Source of the DNA: an uncultured Porphyromonadaceae bacterium
GTDB taxonomy: Bacteria; Bacteroidota; Bacteroidia; Bacteroidales; Muribaculaceae
Direction: 5' to 3'
DNA: 31,175 nt
NCBI GenBank assembly: GCA_900550645.1
Contig: URTA01000031.1
Coordinates: forward strand, 1 to 31,175
Position numbers and translations under genes: made by a program. Position 1 is the stretch's first letter. Every line of letters begins with the position of its first letter. Below, one piece after another: positions 13,212 to 22,627 of the stretch. The notes beneath the pieces were generated by a model. That model ran no database searches, had not been told where the DNA came from, and saw nothing but the letters and a program-made list of their open reading frames with translations.

Positions 13212-16004
13212 TTACTTGCCTTCCTCAACGCCGGTCATAACCACCTTGATGCGGTTTTCGCCGTTCCAAAGTGTGTTGATGAATGCGTTGAACTGGTCGA
13301 GGGTGAGGTTCTCGATAGCGGCGCGGCGGCCAGTCATTGTGTCAATGCCACGGACATTTCTCATCAAGCCGTTAATCCAATAGCCGTTTGTGCGCTCCTG
13401 GATCTCAAACTGCTTGAGGGCAGCCTCGCGAACCTTGTTGAACTGGTCTGCGTTTGCGCCGTTCTTCATCAGCTTGAGAGTCTCCTCGTTGGCACGTGCC
13501 ATAACCTTGTCACGCATCTCTGCATTGGTCTGTATTACCTCAACGAGATACCAGCGGTTCTCATTTACATTGAAATAGGCGTATGCGTAGGGAGAATAGC
13601 TGCCGCCCTCTTCCTCGCGGATAGTCTCCGTGAACACGTTGCTTACGATTTCACCGAGCAGGTCTACCATCACATCTGTCGAAACAGAATAGTTCATCAT
13701 GCCGTTGTAGCAGTCGAGCACCATAGTCGAAGGAGTCTGCATTGTCTGGTCAAAAGCCTCGTCAACCAAGCCCTTAACTGTACCCATCTGGGTGACAGCC
13801 TTGGGAGCGACGGCTTTGCCCTTTGAGGGGAGAGATGCAATATACTTCTCGAGCATCGGCTGGAGGTTCTCCTGGTTTACATTACCGACGATGATGAAAG
13901 TATAATCGGCAGCATTGGAGAATATATTGCGGAGCATTGACATCATCTGCGGATATGAAGCCTTGTCGATGTTGTCAGTGCTGATGATTTCCAACAGCGG
14001 GTTGTTGTACATAGCGTGAACCTGCTTCTTCTGGAAAGTGAACATCGGGTTCTTCTCCTGATTGGCGAGCATAGCACGTGAACTTGATGCGTCAGCGTCG
14101 TATGCAGCCTTGTCATCGCCGAGCTGACAGAAAGTGGCGTATACCAAGTCAAGCATGGTCTCGAAGTCCTTTACGCTTGACTTGCCCTGAAACACGTCAG
14201 TGAAAGAACCCATTGAGAAACTCGTAGAAACAGTCTTGCCTGCGAGGTACTTAGTCATGGTCTTGTTGTCGAAGTTGCCCTTCTTGGCAGTCTCGTATGC
14301 AGATTCGAGGAGCTGGACGTTGTCAGCCTGTGAAGTGCTGTATATCTGCTTGCCGCCATCGCGAACAGCAACGAGCTGGATTTCGTCTGACTTGAAGTCT
14401 GTCGGCTTGACGATAACCTTCACGCCGTTGCTGAGGGTGTACTCTGTAGTGCCGAACTGGCTGTTCTCCTTAACGGATTTCACCTTGCCGGCCTTGTTGT
14501 ATTTAGTGATGAGGGGATCGGTGATTACTTCGTCAACGTATGCCTCATATTCGCGAGCCATCGCATTGTTGACTACGCCGAGCATCTCCTCCTTGGAGGG
14601 GAGGTTGAACGATTCGGGAGCGCTTACCACCAACACCTGGTTTTCCGGGGTCATGATGTCCTTGAGGCTGCCATTGATGACATCGACAGTCAGCTGCGGC
14701 AGGAACATATCGATAAGCTGCTTCTCGATTTCGATGCCGGGAGCAGGTTCGTTGTCAACAAAGTGACGGATAAGCTCGCGAGCGAGGTCATCGCTCTTGG
14801 TGTTGTTGCGCTCGTTGTACTGCTTCTCGTAGGTGGACTTGAGTTCCTCTTTCACGCGGTCGAGTTCCGAAGCGGTGAAACCGGTCTTGCAAGCGCGGGC
14901 AACGATTTCCATGCCCTGCTCAAACGCGCCCTTGACATCATCCTTGGGGATTACGACAATATTGAATGCGTCCTTGGTCTTTGAGATATAGTAGTCACCA
15001 AAATAAACGCCGGCAGCGGCATACTTGCAGCTTGCGTCCTTGGCAAATTCCTCGAGACGGTTGTCGATGAGCTGGGTAATGATAGCCGGGAACAGATTGT
15101 CGCCCATATACCCTTCAATGGTATTGCGCATTTCAAACGGTGTCTTGTCGGATTTGAAAGACAGGGTAATGCGAGAGTTGGTCAGCTCTTTGTCCTGGAA
15201 TGCGAAATAAATAGGCTCTTTGTTGTCGCTTACCTGCGGATATTCGCGGGCTGCAGCATTTGCGGGCATCTGTATGGGGGTAAACATTGCAACCACCTTC
15301 TTCTCCATCTCGGCAGCGTCAAAGTCGCCGACAATGATGATACCCTGCTGATCCGGACGATACCACTTGTGGTAGTATGCACGCAGCACGTCGGGGTCGA
15401 AGTTCATCACCACCTCCATAGTGCCGATAGGCATCTGGCGATACTGGTACTCGTCGTAAATCTGCGGCAGCATGGCGTTGTACATACGAGTCTGCGCGTT
15501 GTTGCGTGAACGCCACTCCTCTTGGATTACGTTGCGCTCTGCGTTGATTTCATCAGTTTCGAGAGAGATGGCACAGCTCCAGTCGTGCAGCGCGAGCAGC
15601 ACGCTGTCCATGAGAGCCACGTCGGTAGTGGGTACGTTGTTGATGTTGTAGACAGTCTCGTCAAATGAGGTGTAGGCGTTGATGTCAGCACCAAAGCGGA
15701 TACCCTTTGACTGGAGATAGTTGAGCATGGCCTTGCCGGGATAATTTGTTGTTCCGTTGAAAGCCATGTGCTCGAGGAAGTGAGCCAGACCGAGCTGGTC
15801 AGAAGCCTCGAGAGTACTGCCGACCTTCTGCGCAATGTAGAAATTGGCGCGCTGCTTCGGCTCTTCGTTGTGAAGGATGTAATAGTTCATCCCATTGGGG
15901 AGAGTCCCATGCTTGACATTGGGATTCTCCGGCATCGGACTTTGAGCGTAGAGACTGAAGACTCCCAAAAGAGCCATAGTCACGCTGACTAATTTTTTGA
16001 ACAT
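13212..16004 (-). CDS. Periplasmic M16 family zinc protease (pitrilysin-like)
   Basis: The product has 930 residues. The signal peptide is MFKKLVSVTMALLGVFSLYA, with likely cleavage after Gln21. The inverted zinc motif HFLEH is at 75-79 (His75 and His79 ligands, Glu78 catalytic base). The third ligand is probably Glu156 in ERNVIQEEW. A long C-terminal half with inactive M16-type folds follows (for example EEEGGSYSPYAYAYF). The size fits two-domain pitrilysin/PqqL-type enzymes, which enclose and cut peptides. The ATG at 16004 is chosen because it starts the signal peptide; a frame extension to 16079 adds non-conserved residues and overlaps the promoter. It is a single-gene unit with its own promoter (16077-16107) and terminator. 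The substrate is unknown. Confidence 0.93.
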   Translation of the reverse strand: MFKKLVSVTMALLGVFSLYAQSPMPENPNVKHGTLPNGMNYYILHNEEPKQRANFYIAQKVGSTLEASDQLGLAHFLEHMAFNGTTNYPGKAMLNYLQSKGIRFGADINAYTSFDETVYNINNVPTTDVALMDSVLLALHDWSCAISLETDEINAERNVIQEEWRSRNNAQTRMYNAMLPQIYDEYQYRQMPIGTMEVVMNFDPDVLRAYYHKWYRPDQQGIIIVGDFDAAEMEKKVVAMFTPIQMPANAAAREYPQVSDNKEPIYFAFQDKELTNSRITLSFKSDKTPFEMRNTIEGYMGDNLFPAIITQLIDNRLEEFAKDASCKYAAAGVYFGDYYISKTKDAFNIVVIPKDDVKGAFEQGMEIVARACKTGFTASELDRVKEELKSTYEKQYNERNNTKSDDLARELIRHFVDNEPAPGIEIEKQLIDMFLPQLTVDVINGSLKDIMTPENQVLVVSAPESFNLPSKEEMLGVVNNAMAREYEAYVDEVITDPLITKYNKAGKVKSVKENSQFGTTEYTLSNGVKVIVKPTDFKSDEIQLVAVRDGGKQIYSTSQADNVQLLESAYETAKKGNFDNKTMTKYLAGKTVSTSFSMGSFTDVFQGKSSVKDFETMLDLVYATFCQLGDDKAAYDADASSSRAMLANQEKNPMFTFQKKQVHAMYNNPLLEIISTDNIDKASYPQMMSMLRNIFSNAADYTFIIVGNVNQENLQPMLEKYIASLPSKGKAVAPKAVTQMGTVKGLVDEAFDQTMQTPSTMVLDCYNGMMNYSVSTDVMVDLLGEIVSNVFTETIREEEGGSYSPYAYAYFNVNENRWYLVEVIQTNAEMRDKVMARANEETLKLMKNGANADQFNKVREAALKQFEIQERTNGYWINGLMRNVRGIDTMTGRRAAIENLTLDQFNAFINTLWNGENRIKVVMTGVEEGK

Positions 16005-16076
16005 CTTTTTACAGTTTATTCTATGTATTGATTTTGAAATTCTCATAGTTGTCGGATGCGGGGCATCTTGCACCTG

Positions 16077-16107
16077 CAAAGTTAGTCAACTTTTTCTCAT
16101 CGGCAAA
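16077..16107 (-). promoter_or_regulatory. Bacteroidetes-type promoter of the M16 protease
   Basis: Exact -33 TTTG (16104-16107) and exact -7 TAACTTTG (16077-16084) on the minus strand, 19 bp apart. Transcription is expected near 16070, giving a leader of about 66 bases. Confidence 0.75.
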
Positions 16108-16162
16108 AGAATATATCGAAAAACGGCAAATAATTTTTGATACTCCCCGATTTCGACCATGT

Positions 16163-16744
16163 TCAGAATGTTTTGAGGACATCATACAGCTGATGGACGG
16201 GCAATCCCATGACGTTGTAGTAGCTGCCGTAAATGGCTTTCACCGCCACGCATCCTATCCACTCCTGTATGCCGTATGCGCCAGCCTTGTCGAGAGGATG
16301 ATATGTATCTACATAGTAGACAGCGTCTTCACGCGCCAATTCCGCGAACTCCACCTCAGTAGTGCATGAGAACGACACTGTCCGCTCACATGTGGAAACG
16401 GTAACGCCTGTCACCACTTGGTGCGTCCTGCCGGATAGCGTCATCAGCATTTCCACAGCCTCCTCAATGTTGTGCGGCTTGCCGTAAATCTTGCCATCGA
16501 GTATCACCACAGTGTCAGCCGTTATCACCATCTCGTCGTCCTTGATGGTGTCCCTGTAAGCAGAAGCCTTCTGCAGCGACAGGTACTCCGGCACATCTAC
16601 AGCTCCCAGAGTCAGCGGATAAGACTCCTCCAGGTTGCTTATAGCCACTACATTAAACGGGATGCGCAACTTGGCGAGCAACTCGCGGCGGCGCGGCGAC
16701 TTGCTACCCAGCAGTATCTTGTATTTTCGCAGGTTCTCAAGCAT
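16163..16744 (-). CDS. maf: Maf family nucleoside triphosphate pyrophosphatase
   Basis: This 193-residue house-cleaning enzyme hydrolyses non-canonical or surplus nucleoside triphosphates (dTTP/UTP type in the closest characterised group) to monophosphates in the cytoplasm. The signature GSKSPRRRELL lies at 13-23, the catalytic ADTVV at 76-80 with Asp77, GKP at 88-90, and DKAGAYGIQ in the C-terminal part. The length is normal. It is the last gene of the mlaE-mlaF-DUF2520-kdsC-maf run, 57 bp after kdsC. The exact nucleotide specificity cannot be read from the sequence. Confidence 0.93.
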   Translation of the reverse strand: MLENLRKYKILLGSKSPRRRELLAKLRIPFNVVAISNLEESYPLTLGAVDVPEYLSLQKASAYRDTIKDDEMVITADTVVILDGKIYGKPHNIEEAVEMLMTLSGRTHQVVTGVTVSTCERTVSFSCTTEVEFAELAREDAVYYVDTYHPLDKAGAYGIQEWIGCVAVKAIYGSYYNVMGLPVHQLYDVLKTF

Positions 16745-16801
16745 GGTTATTAAGGTTATAACTATATGATAACGGCAAAAGCCGTAACCGCATTGTGCAT
16801 A

Positions 16802-17326
16802 TCACCAACCGAAAGCGTCTGCACTGTCGAGCCAGCAGCCCTGCGCCTTCATCACCTGCTCGATGATGTCGCGCACACAGCCGTAGCCGCCCGAAAAACG
16901 GGACACATAGCGTGCGGTCATGCGAGCCTCGACAGCAGCGTCTTGAGGAGCGCACGGCAGCCCGACATGGCGCATGGCCTGCAAGTCCGGAATGTCGTCA
17001 CCCATATAGATGATTTCCTCCGGGGACACGTCGTTGTCGTCCATCCAGCTCGTCAACACCGGCAGCTTCATCGATGCGCCCAGGTAAATGTCATTTATGC
17101 CCAACGCGCTGAACCGCACACGGACAGCCTCCTCGGTGCACCCGGTGATGATGACGATCTTATAACCCCTCTTGACAGCGAGCTGCAAGGCATAACCGTC
17201 CTTGATATTGACCATACGGCGCGGTATGCCGTCACGGCCGAGAGGTATAGTGGAAGGGGAAAGCACTCCGTCAACGTCAAAAGCGAATGACGTTATCTTC
17301 TTCAGGTCATAGTCGATAGCACTCAT
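16802..17326 (-). CDS. kdsC: 3-deoxy-D-manno-octulosonate-8-phosphate phosphatase (HAD family)
   Basis: This 174-residue capless HAD phosphatase is predicted to remove phosphate from Kdo-8-P in the cytoplasm, supplying Kdo for the lipid A core. The nucleophile motif DVDGVLS is at 17-23 (Asp17, Asp19). TG at 61-62, Lys87 and GDDIPD at 109-114 complete the active site. The C-terminal GGYGCVRDIIEQ matches the KdsC signature that distinguishes it from other HAD proteins. The ATG at 17326 is 4 bp from the stop of the upstream DUF2520 gene. Neighbours for envelope lipid transport (mlaE, mlaF) fit an outer-membrane role. Confidence 0.92.
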   Translation of the reverse strand: MSAIDYDLKKITSFAFDVDGVLSPSTIPLGRDGIPRRMVNIKDGYALQLAVKRGYKIVIITGCTEEAVRVRFSALGINDIYLGASMKLPVLTSWMDDNDVSPEEIIYMGDDIPDLQAMRHVGLPCAPQDAAVEARMTARYVSRFSGGYGCVRDIIEQVMKAQGCWLDSADAFGW

Positions 17327-17330
17327 ATAA

Positions 17331-18062
17331 TTATTCGGGATAGGTGTCGGAGATGGATTGCGAGAGGAGGGTGTATATCTGCTTCAGCAGGGGAGTGCCG
17401 GCAGTCATTTCGAGGTGGCGGGCTATGGTGCGTGTGTCATGGCGGCGTGCCGGGCCTGTCTGCGCCTCATACGGGGAAACCTGCTCTATCTTGGCGGCAG
17501 TCTGCCGTATCAGCGGCTTCAGTATGTCGAATGGTATCGCGTCGCCGGCAAGCAGCTGCGAGGCGAGCGTCCACAGGTGATTGGTGAAGTTGCATGCCAG
17601 CACTGAGGCGAGGTGTATCTTGCAGCGAGTGTCCGAGGAGCAGCGGGTTACGCTTCCTGACCACATTGCGGCGGCACACTGCAATGCGATTGCCGCATCA
17701 TCGTCGCCACCTTCAACAAATACGGGTATTTCCCGGTAGTCAAGCGGCACTTCGCGTGAGAATGTCTGCAAGGGGTACAGCACTCCGGGGCGTTGCACTC
17801 CGGCTTCCGTCAGGACAGACATGGGCGTTGTGCCGGAGGTGTGGGCAACAATGCCCGACAGATGCTTCAGCCGAGAGGCAACATCCGCTATTGCGTTGTC
17901 GCTGACCGATATGATATAGATGTCGCTGTCCTCGGGCAGTCCCTCAAGCGTGCGCGGAGACACCTGCGTCACGTCGGCGGCAGTACGCCAAGCCTTCATC
18001 AGGTGGAAGGCAACGTTGCCCGAACCGATTACCGATATTTTCAGCCTATTGTCATTCTGCAT
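17331..18062 (-). CDS. Rossmann-like / DUF2520 domain protein
   Basis: The 243-residue protein has an N-terminal NAD(P)-binding fold (GSGNVAFHL, residues 13-21). The middle segments AHTSGTTPMSVL and GVLYPLQTFS are typical of this family, and a helical DUF2520 half begins near HLASVLACNFTNHLW. It resembles ketopantoate reductase and F420-dependent NADP reductases in fold, so a cytoplasmic dehydrogenase is likely, but the substrate is not known. Its start codon lies inside the end of mlaF's neighbouring frame (11-bp overlap, 18052-18062) and its stop is 4 bp from kdsC, so it is translated within the same operon. Conserved linkage with kdsC and maf is common in Bacteroidetes. Confidence 0.88.
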   Translation of the reverse strand: MQNDNRLKISVIGSGNVAFHLMKAWRTAADVTQVSPRTLEGLPEDSDIYIISVSDNAIADVASRLKHLSGIVAHTSGTTPMSVLTEAGVQRPGVLYPLQTFSREVPLDYREIPVFVEGGDDDAAIALQCAAAMWSGSVTRCSSDTRCKIHLASVLACNFTNHLWTLASQLLAGDAIPFDILKPLIRQTAAKIEQVSPYEAQTGPARRHDTRTIARHLEMTAGTPLLKQIYTLLSQSISDTYPE

Positions 18063-18822
18063 ATTCGCTTTCGAGGTATTTCTTCACCTGCTGGAACAGC
18101 TTGGAAGCGAACACGAAGTCGTTGAGCGAACCGCTCGTGCTGCGGAAAATGGTCTTGTCCGTACCCGTCCAGTCGCAATGCCCCTTGTTGATGAAGATGA
18201 TGTTCTCCCCTATTCCCAGCACAGAGTTCATGTCGTGCGTGTTGATGACGGTCGTTATGCCGTACTCGTGGGTGATGTCGGAGAGCAACTCGTCAATCAG
18301 GATAGATGTTTTGGGGTCGAGGCCGGAGTTCGGCTCGTCGCAGAACAGGTATTTGGGGTTGAGGGCAATGGCACGCGCAATGGCGACGCGCTTCTGCATA
18401 CCGCCTGATATTTCCGAGGGGTACTTGTTGTCCGCGTTCTCCAGCCCCACACGGCGTATGCAGAACTGCGCCCGTTCTATCTGTTCCTGCCGCGACATTG
18501 GGCTGAACATCTTGAGCGGGAACATGACATTGCCAAGCACAGTCTCGTTGTCAAACAGCGCAGAGCCCTGGAACAGCATGCCGATTTCCATGCGCAGCTC
18601 CTTGCGCTGCTGTGCGGTCATCTGCGTGAACGGACGCTCGTCATAGTATATTTCGCCCTCCTCCGGGGTCAGCAACCCTATGAGGCATTTCATGAACACG
18701 GTCTTGCCAGAACCGCTCTGGCCGATTATGAGGTTGGTCTTGCCTGTGTCAAAGGTCGCATTGATGTCATGCAGCACCTGCACGCCGTCAAACCATTTGC
18801 TTACTTGATTTGCCTGTATCAT
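18052..18822 (-). CDS. mlaF: ABC transporter ATP-binding protein, MlaF-like
   Basis: This 256-residue ATPase powers a phospholipid transporter of the Mla/MCE type. Walker A GQSGSGKT is at 34-41, the Q-loop Gln at 85, the signature SGGMQKR at 139-145, Walker B LFCDEP at 159-164 with Glu163, and the switch His at 196. The start ATG at 18822 overlaps the TGA of mlaE by 4 bp (ATGA), which indicates coupled synthesis of the two subunits. The frame continues another 100 codons upstream, but that part lies inside mlaE and is not a protein extension. No MCE/MlaD gene adjoins, so the substrate-binding partner must be elsewhere in the genome. Confidence 0.93.
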   Translation of the reverse strand: MIQANQVSKWFDGVQVLHDINATFDTGKTNLIIGQSGSGKTVFMKCLIGLLTPEEGEIYYDERPFTQMTAQQRKELRMEIGMLFQGSALFDNETVLGNVMFPLKMFSPMSRQEQIERAQFCIRRVGLENADNKYPSEISGGMQKRVAIARAIALNPKYLFCDEPNSGLDPKTSILIDELLSDITHEYGITTVINTHDMNSVLGIGENIIFINKGHCDWTGTDKTIFRSTSGSLNDFVFASKLFQQVKKYLESEYAE

Positions 18823-19565
18823 TGCAGCAGAAGTTTGGTGAGTATCACGTCGGCAAGGAGAATAAGTATCGAACTCGACACGACTGCCGAAGTACTTGCC
18901 TTGCCCACTTCGAGTGCACCGCCCTTGACGTAGTAGCCGTAATATGCCGCCACGCTGGTGATGATGAACGCGAAGAAGTAAGTCTTGATGATGCCGTACC
19001 ACACATACCACTCGGTGAAGAATGTCTGTATGCCGTAGACATAGTTCTCGACTGACAGCATATCGGTGAACCGCGCCACGCACCAGCCGCCCAACAGGCC
19101 CATAAACATGGAGAGGACACACAGCACGGGGACGAAAAGCACGAACCCGACTATTTTGGGCAGGACTATGTAGTTGGCACTGTTGATACCCATTATGTCA
19201 AGCGCGTCAATCTGCTCGGTCACACGCATAGTGCCGATTTCAGAGGCTATGTTGCTGCCCACCTTGCCGGCAAGTATCAGCGACAAAATGGAGGAGGAGA
19301 ACTCCAGCAGCAATATCTCGCGCGTGGCAAGGCCGGTGGAATATGATGGTATCAGCGGCGAGACAATATTGAGGGTCATCTGTATGGTGATGACCGCGCC
19401 GATGAATATCGAGATGATGATGACCAGAGGGATAGAGTCTACGCCGAGCTTGCTGATTTCAAACACGGTGTTTTTCAGTGTCACGCCCCACTTGTCAGGC
19501 CAGCGGAACACTTGCGTCAGAAACAGGCAGTAACGCCCGAATGACCGTATGGAGGATAAAAGCAT
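18819..19565 (-). CDS. mlaE: MlaE-family ABC transporter permease
   Basis: The product has 248 residues with an amphipathic N-terminus (MLLSSIRSFGRY) and about five hydrophobic segments. It has the MlaE family signature AGKVGSNIASEIGTMRVTEQ, with its EIGTMRVTEQIDAL core near residues 138-151. It forms the inner-membrane channel with MlaF. I chose the ATG at 19565; the open frame upstream to 19646 crosses the predicted promoter and reads as a Cys- and Arg-rich non-conserved sequence. It is the first gene of the 19565-16163 run. Confidence 0.92.
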   Translation of the reverse strand: MLLSSIRSFGRYCLFLTQVFRWPDKWGVTLKNTVFEISKLGVDSIPLVIIISIFIGAVITIQMTLNIVSPLIPSYSTGLATREILLLEFSSSILSLILAGKVGSNIASEIGTMRVTEQIDALDIMGINSANYIVLPKIVGFVLFVPVLCVLSMFMGLLGGWCVARFTDMLSVENYVYGIQTFFTEWYVWYGIIKTYFFAFIITSVAAYYGYYVKGGALEVGKASTSAVVSSSILILLADVILTKLLLQ

Positions 19566-19632
19566 ATCAGTATGCGTGTTATTGTTTGTCAAACACGGGA
19601 AGCCCCGCTGCCGGCAACGGCTGTTGAACCTG

Positions 19633-19640
19633 CAAAGATA
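19633..19640 (-). promoter_or_regulatory. Possible -7 element for the mlaE operon
   Basis: TATCTTTG on the minus strand fits TAnnTTTG exactly and is 67 bp upstream of the mlaE start. No convincing TTTG is found about 20 bp further upstream, so the promoter is only half supported. Confidence 0.45.
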
Positions 19641-19694
19641 CAACAAAAATCCCTGCCGTATTGATTATGTTCTCTTTTTGACCAAAATTGCATC

Positions 19695-21089
19695 TCAACG
19701 GGAAAACGCACCGGCGTTGTCGCAATAGATGCGGTCATGTATCAGCCGTATGGCCTCGTCGCTGCGGTCTGCGCCCACCACAAGCGATATTGTGGTGTCT
19801 GACGAGCCGTCAGACGTGGCGTGTATCTTGATGCCCGCACCGGCAAGCAGCGACACCAGCTGAGACAGCAACAGCGGACGCGTGTGCATCTTCTCACCCA
19901 CCACGGCTATCGTGGCAAGACGGTACGTGGCGGAAATGTTTTCCAATTCGCCGCGTGAGAGCTCCGGGCTGAACTCCTCGGTCAATATCTTGACGGCATT
20001 GCCGCTGTCAGCCGCATTGACTGCAAACGTGAATGCGTTGCTGTCAAGGCTGTTGACCAGATACACGTTGACACCGTTCTTGGTCATTGCGTTGTATGTG
20101 CGCGAGTTTATGTCCTCGCCGTCCACTTCTGCAGGCGATGCGCCGTCCACACGTATGAGTGTGGTGTTGCGTATCGAGGAAATCCCTTTGACCGCCATGT
20201 CGTCGGGGCGGGAATTGTCCGTCACCCACGTTCCTTCTGCTTCCGGATTGAACGTGTTAAGTATGCGTATAGGTATATTCTTGTGGAACACGGGGTAAAT
20301 CGTCGGCGGATATATCACCTTCGCGCCCATGGTGCAAAGCTCCATGCTCTCGATGAACGTCATGTGGTCAACGACACGCGCCTGGGGAATAAGCCTCGGG
20401 TCAGCGGTCATGAACCCATCCACGTCGGTCCAAATCTCCAGCACTTCGGCATCGAGGGCTGCCGCTATCAACGCAGCCGTGTAATCGCTTCCGCCGCGCC
20501 CGAGGTTTGTTATCTCTCCGCTGTCACGGTCGGTGGAGATAAATCCGCCAGTAACGGCTATGCTGAAATCACCGTCGGCGAAGGTGCGGCGTATCAGGTC
20601 GGTGGTCAGGTCGGTGTCAGCGATGTTCTTGTTGAACCACTTTTCGGTCTTGATGAAGTCGGGGGAATTATAGTGCCTTGCTCCGTTGATGATGTTGGCG
20701 ACAACAATGCTCGACATCCTCTCGCCGAAGCTGACAATGCTGTCCAGCGTGCGCTCTGTCAGCTCGCCAAGCATCGCCACGCCGTCGTATATGCGGTGCA
20801 GCTCCGCAAGTAGGGTGTCAATGCGAGCTTTCACATCATCACGGCGCGACGGCGGCACGAGAGCATCGATTATCTCATGGTGCCGGCGCGTCATCGTCTC
20901 CAGCTCCGCCTCGTACCCGCAGTCATGGCGGCGTGCCATCTCGGCAGACGCTATCAGGCGGTCAGTCAGTCCGCCGAGTGCGGAGACAACAACTATCGCC
21001 TGACCATCTATGCCCTCAACTATCTTCTTCACATTCTCGAGACTGCGGACTGTGCCGACCGAAGTCCCTCCGAATTTCAAAACCTTCAT
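19695..21089 (-). CDS. Aspartate kinase (monofunctional)
   Basis: This 464-residue enzyme phosphorylates L-aspartate, the first step to lysine, threonine, methionine and diaminopimelate. The kinase motif KFGGTSVG is at 5-12, GRGGSDYTAAL at 197-207 and DVDGFMTADPR at 222-232. Two ACT-type regulatory domains occupy roughly 308-375 and 391-455 and probably bind end-product amino acids. The sequence resembles the kinase half of bifunctional ThrA but ends without a homoserine dehydrogenase domain, so it is a stand-alone kinase. It starts 52 bp after hisS and probably shares its transcript. I give no symbol because lysC-type and thrA-type kinases cannot be separated by eye. Confidence 0.93.
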   Translation of the reverse strand: MKVLKFGGTSVGTVRSLENVKKIVEGIDGQAIVVVSALGGLTDRLIASAEMARRHDCGYEAELETMTRRHHEIIDALVPPSRRDDVKARIDTLLAELHRIYDGVAMLGELTERTLDSIVSFGERMSSIVVANIINGARHYNSPDFIKTEKWFNKNIADTDLTTDLIRRTFADGDFSIAVTGGFISTDRDSGEITNLGRGGSDYTAALIAAALDAEVLEIWTDVDGFMTADPRLIPQARVVDHMTFIESMELCTMGAKVIYPPTIYPVFHKNIPIRILNTFNPEAEGTWVTDNSRPDDMAVKGISSIRNTTLIRVDGASPAEVDGEDINSRTYNAMTKNGVNVYLVNSLDSNAFTFAVNAADSGNAVKILTEEFSPELSRGELENISATYRLATIAVVGEKMHTRPLLLSQLVSLLAGAGIKIHATSDGSSDTTISLVVGADRSDEAIRLIHDRIYCDNAGAFSR

Positions 21090-21141
21090 CTGCTCTCTGT
21101 GATGTGTCTGCTGTCCGTTATGCGTGCCGACGCGGCAACTG

Positions 21142-22506
21142 TCACTGTCCGAGTCTCTGCACGAGTTCTCCCGTAGGTATCTGCTCTTGCGAGCCGTTCA
21201 CCATGTCCTTGAGGGTGACTACACCGCCGGCAAATTCCTCCTCACCTATTATGGCCACGTACGGTATGCCCTTGGCGTTGGCGTAGCTCATCTGCTTTTT
21301 CATCTTGGCAGCATCGGGATATACCATTGCAGCAATGCCGCTGCGGCGCAATGCGTCAGCGCATTTCATGGCCTCTGCGCCCTCGCGCTCGCCGAAGTTG
21401 GTAAACAGCACCTTCACCCCGGTCTTTACAGCCTCCGGGTACAAGTCGAGCTGGTTCAGCACGTCATAGATGCGATCCGCTCCAAACGACACACCCACGC
21501 CGGACAACCCCGACACTCCGAACACACCGGTCAGGTTGTCATAGCGGCCGCCGCCGGAGATGCTGCCTATTTCCACATCGAGAGCCTTGACCTCGATGAT
21601 AGTGCCAGTATAGTAGTTAAGGCCGCGAGCGAGCGACAGGTCAACCTGAAGCTCCGCCGTATGGCCAAGCGCGTCAAATCCGCTCACCACCGTCTGCAAT
21701 TCGTCCATGCCGAGCATACCCTCCTGCGAGGATGCAAGCATGGTGCGCATGGCGGCAATCTTGTCGGCATTTGAACCTGAAAGCTCAAGTACCGGCACAA
21801 GCCGCTTTATGGCCTCCTCGTCTATGCCTTTGCTGCGCAGTTCGTCACATACGGCATCGAGACCGATTTTGTCTATCTTGTCAATGGCAACGGTGATGTC
21901 AACTATCTTGTCTGCATGGCCGATGACCTCGCCGATGCCGGAGAGTATCTTGCGGTTGTTCACTTTGATAGCTATGCGTATGCCGAGCTGCCCGAACACA
22001 TAGTCAAGCAACGACAGCAGCTCAATCTCGTTGTTGAGCGAGTCAGAGCCTACTACATCCGCGTCACACTGGTAGAACTCGCGGTAACGCCCTTTCTGCG
22101 GCCTGTCAGCTCGCCATACGGGCTGTATCTGGTAGCGTTTGAACGGCATCTGCAACTCCCCACGGTGCTGCACCACATATCGTGCAAACGGCACTGTCAG
22201 ATCATAGCGCAATCCTTTCTCGCAGAGCGCACTCGTCAGATGCACCGTATCACGGCCAGCCAGCTGTTCATCGCTGATGCCGCGCAAGTAGTCGCCAGAA
22301 TTGAGTATCTTGAAAAGCAGCTTGTCACCCTCCTCGCCGTACTTTCCCATGAGCGTCGAGAGGTTCTCCATTGACGGGGTCTGTATTTCTTCATACCCGT
22401 ACAGGCGGAAAGCGCGTGAAATGGTGTCGAATATATAGTTGCGTCGCGACATCTCCACAGGACCGAAGTCGCGTGTTCCCTTGGGGATAGACGGTTTCTG
22501 TGCCAT
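21142..22506 (-). CDS. hisS: Histidyl-tRNA synthetase
   Basis: This 454-residue class II synthetase attaches histidine to tRNA-His. PKGTRDF at 8-14 begins the catalytic domain. Motif 1 is around 20-50, YDLTVPFARY at 101-110, and motif 2 RYQIQPVWRADRPQKGRYRE at 124-143. The histidine-specific ARGLNYYTG is at 293-301, motif 3 (SGGGRYDNL) at 317-325 and the anticodon-binding domain at about 365-454. The length is normal for Bacteroidetes. The gene precedes the aspartate kinase by 52 bp. Confidence 0.96.
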   Translation of the reverse strand: MAQKPSIPKGTRDFGPVEMSRRNYIFDTISRAFRLYGYEEIQTPSMENLSTLMGKYGEEGDKLLFKILNSGDYLRGISDEQLAGRDTVHLTSALCEKGLRYDLTVPFARYVVQHRGELQMPFKRYQIQPVWRADRPQKGRYREFYQCDADVVGSDSLNNEIELLSLLDYVFGQLGIRIAIKVNNRKILSGIGEVIGHADKIVDITVAIDKIDKIGLDAVCDELRSKGIDEEAIKRLVPVLELSGSNADKIAAMRTMLASSQEGMLGMDELQTVVSGFDALGHTAELQVDLSLARGLNYYTGTIIEVKALDVEIGSISGGGRYDNLTGVFGVSGLSGVGVSFGADRIYDVLNQLDLYPEAVKTGVKVLFTNFGEREGAEAMKCADALRRSGIAAMVYPDAAKMKKQMSYANAKGIPYVAIIGEEEFAGGVVTLKDMVNGSQEQIPTGELVQRLGQ

Positions 22507-22532
22507 AATCTGATAAGTAACTGTTCAGACTG

Positions 22533-22540
22533 CGAAATTA
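22533..22540 (-). promoter_or_regulatory. Weak -7-like element upstream of hisS
   Basis: TAATTTCG on the minus strand has one mismatch to TAnnTTTG and lies 26 bp before the hisS ATG. No -33 TTTG is evident. The 121-bp gap after rodA makes a separate promoter plausible. Confidence 0.3.
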
Positions 22541-22627
22541 CTAATTTTTTTTGACATTGTTTGTGTCAGAGCCATGGCAATGTGCAGTCCGCAGAACTGA
22601 AAACGCCACTAAATATGATGCTCGACA

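Noticed and set aside
18823..19122. Hundred-codon N-terminal extension of MlaF
   Set aside because: It is antiphase reading of mlaE; MlaF homology starts at the ATG at 18822.
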